Shown: positions 14,176-19,668 of the stretch, piece after piece
How the letters are laid out: each line of letters starts with the position of its first letter
Numbering within the stretch: the first letter of the stretch is position 1
Source of the DNA: Candidatus Cloacimonadota bacterium
GTDB lineage: Bacteria; Hydrothermota; E44-bin80
Assembly (NCBI GenBank): GCA_004375785.1
Contig: SOKM01000187.1
Coordinates: 1 to 19,668 of the forward strand
Direction of reading: 5' to 3'
Length of the DNA stretch: 19,668 nt
Notes under the pieces: model-generated
What the model was told of the DNA's origin: nothing
The model's input: the letters and a program-made list of their open reading frames with translations, nothing else
The model's database searches: none
Program-made: the position numbers and the translations under genes

Positions 14176-15153
14176 CTAAAATGTGATGGAGCCTGAAAGT
14201 CGCTGGGAGTTATCTAACTGCTCATTTGTCAGAACAGCATAATCTATATTTATCCCCATATAGGAGAGCCCAAGTCCTGTTGATATATCACCCCGGTCAG
14301 AGCCCAGCCTCAGTGCAACAATATCCTTGAACCAGTACTCCATCCCCCAGAAAAAATCTGCATTTATACTTTTGTAGGAAACCTGGGAGGTTGATAACCT
14401 GTGGTCTCCCCTTATCTCAGTATCCATAGAAAGGTTTACTCGTGATTCCGTTATAAAAAAGAAATTTGCTGTGACTGTAATACCTGTTCTTATCTTGGGA
14501 TAGATTAATTCTTTTGTTCCTGTGTTCCAGAGGAGGAAGGAGCCTGTGATATCCTTAAGATTTAAGCCAAGCCTAATTCTTTGAGCCGGAATATAAACTA
14601 TACCCAAATCTGTACCAAGTCCATTTGCGGAAAATTCCGCAAAGGATTTTCTTAAGTATTTAACATTGAACCCGATAAAAAGATTATCCCTTTTCTTTAT
14701 AGCTCCGTTCAGAAAGACGGCAATTTCGTTGTCGTTGAATGAGGTGATTTTATCATAATCAATCTCGTCAAAATCAGGTATACTATCATTATTTGTATCT
14801 TCCCATGCATTTCTTGTGTCGTATATATCCGGTATATTGAGGTATAGAATGCCAAATGAGAGAGTTTTCCTGGCAGATTTTCCGGGGAGTATAAATGTTG
14901 CACCATCATATGTCATCAGGTCTTTATATTGTGTGGAATGCATAAAAAAGAGGGTCTTTTTTTCAATTTGTGCCGTGCCTGCCGGATTCCAGTAAAATGA
15001 GGTAGCATCATCTGCTAATGATGTGAATGCTCCACCCATTCCATAAGACCTTGCTCCAAGCCCGAGATTCAGGAACTCTTCCGCATACTTTGCTTGTGGA
15101 TGAAGCCCCTGTGGAATAATTAGTAATATTAAAAAGCTTAGTTTTTTTATCAT
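14176..15153 (-). CDS. PorV/PorQ-family (UPF0164) outer-membrane protein
   Basis: About 325 residues. Signal peptide (MIKKLSFLILLIIPQGLHPQ), then the family signature FLNLGLGARSYGMGGAFTSL-ADDATSFYWNPAGTA and alternating beta strands ending in phenylalanine (LSGSITF), the pattern of a FadL-like outer-membrane beta barrel. PorV-type proteins are outer-membrane parts of type IX secretion and are widespread in FCB bacteria. A DTNNDSIPDFDE segment looks like a calcium-binding loop. The start is ATG at 15153, because GGGGTGAT lies 4 bases upstream. A GTG at 15162 would fall inside that ribosome binding site. Terminator at 14107-14150. It probably serves the export of the sorting-domain proteins at 643 and 2302. 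Confidence 0.85.
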   Translation of the reverse strand: MIKKLSFLILLIIPQGLHPQAKYAEEFLNLGLGARSYGMGGAFTSLADDATSFYWNPAGTAQIEKKTLFFMHSTQYKDLMTYDGATFILPGKSARKTLSFGILYLNIPDIYDTRNAWEDTNNDSIPDFDEIDYDKITSFNDNEIAVFLNGAIKKRDNLFIGFNVKYLRKSFAEFSANGLGTDLGIVYIPAQRIRLGLNLKDITGSFLLWNTGTKELIYPKIRTGITVTANFFFITESRVNLSMDTEIRGDHRLSTSQVSYKSINADFFWGMEYWFKDIVALRLGSDRGDISTGLGLSYMGINIDYAVLTNEQLDNSQRLSGSITF

Positions 15154-15186
15154 CTTTATCACCCCACTAAAGAATTCATTTTTTTC

Positions 15187-15280
15187 AACAGGGATTTTAA
15201 GAGATTGAAAGAGAGTTCATTTCTTAATTTCCCCTCCCATCCCTGTAGTTTGTTTAACAGGGATTTTAAGAGATGGAAAG
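15187..15280 (+). repeat. Two 25-base CRISPR-like repeats spaced 69 bases apart
   Basis: Copy 1 (15187-15211) and copy 2 (15256-15280) share AACAGGGATTTTAAGAGAT and a GAAAG end, with one difference between them. The spacing of 69 equals a repeat of about 30-32 plus a spacer of about 37, as in a CRISPR. The 3' end ATTGAAAG is also CRISPR-like. An inverted partial copy of the repeat start (AAATCCCTGTT, 15281-15291) follows copy 2 and forms an 11-bp stem with it. No cas gene is in the window. Confidence 0.5.
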
Positions 15281-15317
15281 AAATCCCTGTTGATTTTGTT
15301 TTTTCTTGACTTCTTCA

Positions 15318-16025
15318 TTAAATAAATCCGAGGCAGCCTTTCTTTACCTTCTTTTCAATATCTTTCTTAATTTCTTCCTTTTTTTCTTCCATGAAACCAC
15401 GTATGTAAGCAGTTGCTCTCTTCTTAAGGTCTGAAAGTTCCTTCTCTGTTAGTTTTCTGACATCCGGAATGCCTTCCTTGCCGACAAAATACTTGAATTT
15501 CTCATCAAGCAGGTAGGTCTTTGCATCTTCAATAAGAGCCTTTGCAAGTAACTGGCCAGAAAGCACATTGAATGACGTTTCCTGCGTCTCCTCTACCACT
15601 GTTTCAAAGACTGTTCCCCTTACTGATGCGACAGCGGTTGGTGTATATACTATAAATTTTTCTCCTTTACTCAATTTTTTTACCTTACATAGGACACTGC
15701 CCAGCCATGTTTTTATCTTTGTTGTAAACAGCCCTTTTTCCTTTTTTAGTTCTCCTATCTTGAGGACCGAATTTGGTTCAATGGAAGAAACAGAACCATT
15801 CTCATATGTAATCTCAAGATTCGACTCATCAGCAGTTATAAGGCTGTCGCCCGGTAAAATATTCATATTAATTTTTGGTGAGACCAAAGTTTTATTTCTG
15901 TAAATAGAAATAGTTCCCTTAAAATAGGTGAGGGTTGCTTTTTGTGTTTCAGAAAAGAGGAGTGATTGGGAAGTTGATAGTAAGAAGAACAGAATTAATA
16001 ACGAAGAAAACCTTGTTCCCTGCAT
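15318..16025 (-). CDS. FecR-domain secreted protein
   Basis: A 235-residue protein with a signal peptide (FSSLLILFFLLSTSQSLLFS). Residues 25-150 match the FecR domain: TLTYFKGTISIYRN, ILPGDSLITADESNLEITY, and TPTAVASVRGTVFETVV. The last 50 residues are strongly charged (KKEEIKKDIEKKVKKG) and end in GCLGFI. In other bacteria FecR domains occur in sigma/anti-sigma pairs and in stand-alone periplasmic proteins. No FecI-like sigma gene is next to it, so a stand-alone periplasmic role is more likely. It is 36 bases downstream of the lamin-tail gene on the same strand and probably shares its promoter. Ribosome binding site weak (AAGAAG). Confidence 0.8.
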   Translation of the reverse strand: MQGTRFSSLLILFFLLSTSQSLLFSETQKATLTYFKGTISIYRNKTLVSPKINMNILPGDSLITADESNLEITYENGSVSSIEPNSVLKIGELKKEKGLFTTKIKTWLGSVLCKVKKLSKGEKFIVYTPTAVASVRGTVFETVVEETQETSFNVLSGQLLAKALIEDAKTYLLDEKFKYFVGKEGIPDVRKLTEKELSDLKKRATAYIRGFMEEKKEEIKKDIEKKVKKGCLGFI

Positions 16026-16061
16026 CTTCTTAACTATTTTCTTGTTTCCCCGTCCTGCTAA

Positions 16062-16685
16062 TTAAACCCCAAGAAGTTTCTTCTTAATAGAGTAAATGGC
16101 TTTTATCTTTCCCCAGGTGCTCTGTGTGAAACCTGTAAAGTTATTACTTTGACCTGGTGTGGGAAATTTTTCAGTGAAATCCCTCGATGGGTCATCAGTA
16201 TCTCTACCGTCTGGATTTCGAGCAAGGCTCATCCCAAAAGAGACGAGGTTCGCCGCATTGTTAGAACCCATCTCTCCACCATTGCCGTACCAGATTGCAT
16301 CGACCTCTTTGTTTGTAGTGTTAAAGAGGTGAATATCATCCCCGGTCTGAGAAAAACTCAGTGCATCTTCGTATTCAATAACATTTTTTGAAATTCCCCA
16401 GACTGAAACCATTACATCTCTACTTGCAGCGAAGATAAAGAAATCCTTTGAATTGATAATAGTTCCTGCTGGAATCAGAAATGCATCACCAAGGTTTTTT
16501 GATGTGGTGAGCTTCCATCCACCGATGTCGATATCGTTACTTGAGTTGTTGTAAATCTCGATCCATTGAGCATCATTACTATTGGTTTTTGTTGTATAAT
16601 AGCATTCATTGATGGTAATATTTCCTCCAGCAAGAAAGGATATAAAGAATATCAAACAAAGGGAAACTAACAGATAATTTCTCAT
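16062..16685 (-). CDS. Secreted lamin-tail-domain (LTD) protein
   Basis: A 207-residue protein with a signal peptide (NYLLVSLCLIFFISFLAGG). The mature part is an LTD immunoglobulin-like fold: ITINECYYT, AQWIEIYNNSSNDIDIGGWKL, FLIPAGTIINSKDF, DDIHLFNTTNKEVDAIWYGN, SLARNPDGRDTDDPSRDF and the closing FPTPGQSNN. Such domains in bacteria are found on exported and surface proteins and nucleases. There is no catalytic domain here. Strong ribosome binding site (AAAGGAGG, three bases from ATG) and promoter at 16712-16740. It is the first gene of a pair with the FecR protein. Confidence 0.85.
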   Translation of the reverse strand: MRNYLLVSLCLIFFISFLAGGNITINECYYTTKTNSNDAQWIEIYNNSSNDIDIGGWKLTTSKNLGDAFLIPAGTIINSKDFFIFAASRDVMVSVWGISKNVIEYEDALSFSQTGDDIHLFNTTNKEVDAIWYGNGGEMGSNNAANLVSFGMSLARNPDGRDTDDPSRDFTEKFPTPGQSNNFTGFTQSTWGKIKAIYSIKKKLLGV

Positions 16686-16711
16686 AAACCTCCTTTCAAA
16701 CTTTATAACTA

Positions 16712-16740
16712 AATATATAGAATAAAGTTAATTTTGTCAA
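16712..16740 (-). promoter_or_regulatory. Promoter TTGACA-17-TATATT for the LTD/FecR operon
   Basis: On the minus strand TTGACA (16740-16735) and TATATT (16717-16712) are separated by 17 bases. Transcription would start near 16705, leaving a leader of about 20 bases that includes the ribosome binding site. Confidence 0.75.
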
Positions 16741-16816
16741 GTCTTTTTTTGGGTTTTTCTAAAAAAATTCAGAAAACTGTTTTGTTTTTCAGATTTTAAA
16801 ATTGCGGTTTAGAGCT

Positions 16817-18043
16817 TTAGAGAAGGTCGGTTCGTGAGTAGACTCTGCCTTCGTAAGGCGTAACCTTGGATGTTATTCTTCCTACCTTTTCAAGTCGGGT
16901 GAGAATTCTGTTAAGATAGAAGGGGGGAAAGGGTGTAAGGATGTAAAGATGGAGGTAAGGGACTTCCTTTGTAATATGAGAAAGGATGAAATTCTCTATT
17001 GAGACTGGTTTCTTTATTGGCAATCTTTTTGCTTTCTTTAGATATTCCTTGAAAGCATCTTCGTTTGAAAGAACATTCATAATGGTTCTGAATAGCGAAG
17101 GAGGGTCTTTATCAAGTTCCGTGAACATAAGTAGGAAATCTGCCTGTGTTTGTTTCTTCTTAAGCATCTTTTTTATTATTTTCAAATCGTCAATGGAAGC
17201 TCCGAAAATCTCTAATCCTTCCTGAGCAATAGTGAATATCTCTTTAAAGCTTTCGGTAACAGACATTTCCTCACTGTTCCAGAAAAGAGTTGCCTGCAAT
17301 CCATCTTTTGCTGCTCTGAATCTATTGATTGATTGCCATTTGACCATGTCTTTATCTTCTTTTTTTCCCTTGAGCCTCTTGCCCATTCCGTACAACAGAC
17401 CAGCAAGAAGCCCCACATACTCTTCCATTAAGTTAATATCCGCTGTTGAATCGAGACATCTCATCTCAATGGTTGGTTTGCCTGGAAGCCTTACCTGGAC
17501 ATCCTCGCCCCATCCTCCTCTTGCCAACCGTGGTATCCTCATTTCAGTTGGGAATGAACACCACTCCGCATTGTAAATAACCCTATAACTCTTGAATTCA
17601 CCTATTTCAAACCTTGAAAATGGACTGTTGCAGGCGAGTGCAACAAAGCAGGGAACATATTTTATCATTCCATTGGCAATACGGGTTGCATCAGTAAAAT
17701 CTGCAATAGTTCCAATATGGATATGTGAACCTATAGGCATCTGTTCTGATGGTCGTACACCAATCGGGAGGATTGTAAAGCCTTTTCTTTCAGCAATCTT
17801 TTTAGCACAATCAATTAGTGCTCTATTTTTCTCCTTGAATTCCTGCCAGTTTGAAATGATTTCCATACGAAGTTCAAGGAGGTCAATATCCATTCCTACC
17901 CTTGCCCAGGAGATCTTCCTTCTCATCTCATTTGCAATTTTTTTAATTTCTTCTTCACCAACTGATTCTGTTGTATTTTTTAGAACAGCCATCTCCCAGT
18001 CGTATCCAACTGTAAGTGGATGAAAAGGGGGTTTTTTAATCAA
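16817..18043 (-). CDS. GCS2-family carboxylate-amine ligase (glutamate-cysteine ligase-like)
   Basis: A 408-residue protein of the GCS2/YbdK family. Motifs: TVGYDWEMAV (11-20, ATP/substrate-binding beta strand in place of the usual GxEEEhxh), IGSHIHIG (104-111, H-x-H-x-G), ACNSPFSRFEIGEFKSYR (137-154) and IEMRCLDST (192-200). The family joins amino acids to carboxylates with ATP, such as gamma-glutamylcysteine formation. WE replaces the first EE, so the substrate is uncertain. The start is a TTG at 18043, supported by a GAGGT site six bases upstream and an 8-base overlap with the previous gene. The first in-frame ATG would remove the conserved first strand. The overlap implies coupling to the mutarotase-like protein. 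Confidence 0.8.
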   Translation of the reverse strand: MIKKPPFHPLTVGYDWEMAVLKNTTESVGEEEIKKIANEMRRKISWARVGMDIDLLELRMEIISNWQEFKEKNRALIDCAKKIAERKGFTILPIGVRPSEQMPIGSHIHIGTIADFTDATRIANGMIKYVPCFVALACNSPFSRFEIGEFKSYRVIYNAEWCSFPTEMRIPRLARGGWGEDVQVRLPGKPTIEMRCLDSTADINLMEEYVGLLAGLLYGMGKRLKGKKEDKDMVKWQSINRFRAAKDGLQATLFWNSEEMSVTESFKEIFTIAQEGLEIFGASIDDLKIIKKMLKKKQTQADFLLMFTELDKDPPSLFRTIMNVLSNEDAFKEYLKKAKRLPIKKPVSIENFILSHITKEVPYLHLYILTPFPPFYLNRILTRLEKVGRITSKVTPYEGRVYSRTDLL

Positions 18044-19406
18044 GCAACAACCTCACTTTCAGGTCTTTATTTTTTGTTGTTCCTGAAATCTTCTTTGTAT
18101 CTTCGTTAACTTTGGTTGTATGATAAAAGAAAGTTCCCCGAATACCAATGACTTCAAATTTTTTCATCTCATACGTTTCTATCCTACCTTCCCATCGAAC
18201 TGAAATGGATTGCCTATCCTTTCTTCTATTTGTATAATAGACAAAAGAGAGAGGAATGTAACCCTCTATAACTTCTCCTCTTGAAGCGAATAAGAGCTCT
18301 TTTTTTGCAAAGGAAAAAATGTTGGCAGTTACCATTAACGTCTTATATTGCTTTGTTTTTTTGGTTTCTATCTTTTCTTCTTTGTAAAAGATTTGTAATC
18401 GTGGTGTTCTTTTTTTATCACCTGTCCAGATATAATCAATTTCATCTTTATTGAAGAATATTAAGAGAACATCATCCGAGATTTCTCTTTTGAGAATAAT
18501 GAAACCAGGGTCAGGCGAAAAGTGTAGATGTGTCCATTCCCACCAGGGATGTTCACCCCATCCTCTTTTATATAATGGTTTATTGAACCTGATGCAGTTC
18601 AATCCTTTTTTTGTTGGAACATAATAGAGATTGTTATAATCAGGAATTCCTCCCATTGCAAAGAATATGCGCTGCGTAAGTTTTATTCCCTTTTTCTTCT
18701 TTTTTTTACCCTTTTTCCCTTTCACTTTTTCAGGTTTAAATGTAAAATCGACTGTTTCAAGTAATCCTGGAAATTCCCTGTAGCACTTAAACCGTTTTCT
18801 GACTACTATTCCTTTCTCTTTTTTCATCTTATATTGAAAAGAGATAGTATTCCTTTCTTTGCATCTTTCATTTATGAAAAGCCCATTCCATAATTCATCG
18901 GGTTTCCCTTGTTTTGATAAGGTCTCTTCAATCCCGCCAAGTTCTATGTATCCTTTATCTTTATAAAAATTACCGCCGTAAAGTTCATTTCTTTTTGTCC
19001 CTTTATTCCAGAGTTCCATCAACCTTGCACCGTAGTGTGGAGTGATCACTGCCTTCAAGAAGGGATTGTCAAAAACAATCTCACCGAACCCGTCCCCATC
19101 TATGTCTTTAATAGTAAAATCCTTCCATCTCCTTTCCTTTATGCCTTTTCCAAATACCTTTATGCATCTTCTTGTTTCATCCGGGTTCAATACAATAAAA
19201 TCCCCCTTTTTAATAGGCCAGTCTCTCAAGCAGGTTCGCGCGATTGTAAAGGTTTTTCCTCTGATACCTTTTGGAACCCTGTAAGTTTTTCGTGATGGTC
19301 CCTTTATCCTAATCTTAAGATAAATGGTTTCACAATCAAAATTCTGAATTTTTTGTGACCCTTCTTTTTTTCTTATTTTTATTACTTCAGCAAGAAGCCT
19401 GACCAA
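18036..19406 (-). CDS. Large beta-sandwich protein, galactose-mutarotase-like (uncertain)
   Basis: A 456-residue protein without signal peptide. A DIDGDGFGEIVFDN segment (101-114, EF-hand or FG-GAP-like calcium loop) is followed by FLKAVITPHYGARLMELWNK (116-135), the pattern seen at the start of galactose-mutarotase-like and GH57/GH-associated beta-sandwich domains. A lysine run (KGKKGKKKKKK, 229-239) interrupts the domain. I do not recognise the full family. A carbohydrate-binding or epimerase-like role is inference. The start is a TTG at 19406 with AAGGAGG four bases upstream. No ATG or GTG is near. It overlaps the GCS2 gene by 8 bases, so they form one unit. Confidence 0.5.
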   Translation of the reverse strand: MVRLLAEVIKIRKKEGSQKIQNFDCETIYLKIRIKGPSRKTYRVPKGIRGKTFTIARTCLRDWPIKKGDFIVLNPDETRRCIKVFGKGIKERRWKDFTIKDIDGDGFGEIVFDNPFLKAVITPHYGARLMELWNKGTKRNELYGGNFYKDKGYIELGGIEETLSKQGKPDELWNGLFINERCKERNTISFQYKMKKEKGIVVRKRFKCYREFPGLLETVDFTFKPEKVKGKKGKKKKKKGIKLTQRIFFAMGGIPDYNNLYYVPTKKGLNCIRFNKPLYKRGWGEHPWWEWTHLHFSPDPGFIILKREISDDVLLIFFNKDEIDYIWTGDKKRTPRLQIFYKEEKIETKKTKQYKTLMVTANIFSFAKKELLFASRGEVIEGYIPLSFVYYTNRRKDRQSISVRWEGRIETYEMKKFEVIGIRGTFFYHTTKVNEDTKKISGTTKNKDLKVRLLLD

Positions 19407-19431
19407 AAAACCTCCTTACCTATTCATTATC

Positions 19432-19456
19432 AACAGGGGTTTTAAGAGATTGAAAG
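19432..19456 (+). repeat. Third copy of the 25-base CRISPR-like repeat
   Basis: AACAGGGGTTTTAAGAGATTGAAAG-type sequence, one base different from the copy at 15187-15211, in the same orientation. It is single here and lies 26 bases upstream of the TTG start at 19406. Confidence 0.55.
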
Positions 19457-19500
19457 AAATGAATTTTTTTTCATTATTTTCTCTGTTTCTAGTTTACCCC

Positions 19501-19518
19501 ACATCAACATGTTGATGT
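19501..19518. promoter_or_regulatory. Perfect 18-bp palindrome, possible operator
   Basis: ACATCAACATGTTGATGT is perfectly self-complementary. It lies between the divergent minus-strand gene at 19406 and the folB promoter, 75 bases upstream of the -35 box. It has the shape of a dimeric regulator site; the regulator is unknown. Confidence 0.45.
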
Positions 19519-19593
19519 TTGTGCAAGGGAAATTTTCAAGGGTTGCATGTTACAGTAGATTCTAACTTTTGTCAAATCTTTTATGTTTTTTTA

Positions 19594-19622
19594 TTGACGG
19601 ATGGATTTCTTTGTGTTATATT
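19594..19622 (+). promoter_or_regulatory. Leaderless promoter TTGACG-17-TATATT before folB
   Basis: The -35 box TTGACG (19594-19599), 17 bases, and the -10 box TATATT (19617-19622) are followed by six bases and the ATG at 19629. Transcription should begin on the start codon. There is no ribosome binding site. Confidence 0.65.
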
Positions 19623-19628
19623 TCAGTT

Positions 19629-19668
19629 ATGGATAAGATTCTCTTGAAGGATATGGTCTTTTACGGAC
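19629..19668 (+). CDS. folB: Dihydroneopterin aldolase, N-terminus only
   Basis: Thirteen codons are visible (MDKILLKDMVFYG) and match the start of FolB (MDKIxLKGMxFYGYHG), which cleaves dihydroneopterin in folate synthesis. The rest lies outside the window, so the call rests on this short match. It is divergent from the beta-sandwich/GCS2 pair. The promoter leaves no room for a leader. Confidence 0.65.
   Translation, partial: MDKILLKDMVFYG

Noticed and set aside
17212..18023. Open frames on both strands inside the GCS2 gene, including a 143-codon plus-strand frame
   Set aside because: The GCS2 motifs on the minus strand are unambiguous and the other frames have no family signal.

Overview
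The window is AT-rich DNA from a Gram-negative-type bacterium, most likely an uncultured member of the FCB superphylum or a neighbouring candidate phylum (WOR-3, Cloacimonadota and Marinimicrobia are the sort of groups meant). The reasons are a PorV/PorQ-type outer-membrane protein, secreted proteins ending in T9SS/FlgD-like C-terminal domains, TPR proteins with a proline-glycine-rich membrane tail, and a FecR-domain and a lamin-tail-domain secreted protein. Promoters are recognisable as sigma-70 type (TTGACA, 16-18 bp, TATAAT-like) and most genes have GGAGG-type ribosome binding sites only 3-5 bases from the start. I cannot name the species.

Layout. Plus strand, 1-4204: the 3' end of a cysteine synthase, a 50-residue protein of unknown role with its own promoter, two secreted proteins with C-terminal sorting-type domains (one with six 52-residue repeats), a short element with terminal inverted repeats that holds a perfect promoter, and a membrane-anchored coiled-coil protein. 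Minus strand, 4442-5539: a YifB/ComM-type AAA+ gene cut off just after its sensor-1 motif.

Minus strand, 12304 down to 6074, is a long envelope-related run. It begins with a BtaA-like (DUF3419) aminocarboxypropyl transferase and a squalene/phytoene-synthase-family enzyme. Then come two tandem paralogues encoding small membrane proteins with glycine/serine/cysteine tails, each with its own promoter, and finally a tightly overlapping block of LolA-like protein, YidD-like protein and two TPR proteins. The paralogues arose by a tandem duplication that also copied the last codons of the synthase gene. A remnant of those codons still lies between them.

Minus strand, 19406 down to 12513: a mutarotase-like beta-sandwich protein coupled to a GCS2-family carboxylate-amine ligase, a lamin-tail protein with a FecR protein, a PorV-like outer-membrane protein, and a membrane thiol-disulfide relay protein (two thioredoxin-like domains fused to a CcdA/DsbD-type membrane domain). 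The window ends on the plus strand with the first codons of folB.

Between genes there are several structured elements. These are near-identical intrinsic terminators after two genes, a family of GC-rich palindromes, three copies of a 25-base repeat that looks like a CRISPR repeat although no cas gene is present, a perfect 18-bp palindrome upstream of folB, and two promoters placed so that transcription should begin on the start codon itself (leaderless mRNAs). The best candidates for something new are the DUF3419/isoprenoid-synthase pair with the duplicated cysteine-tail proteins, the leaderless promoters, and the orphan repeats.
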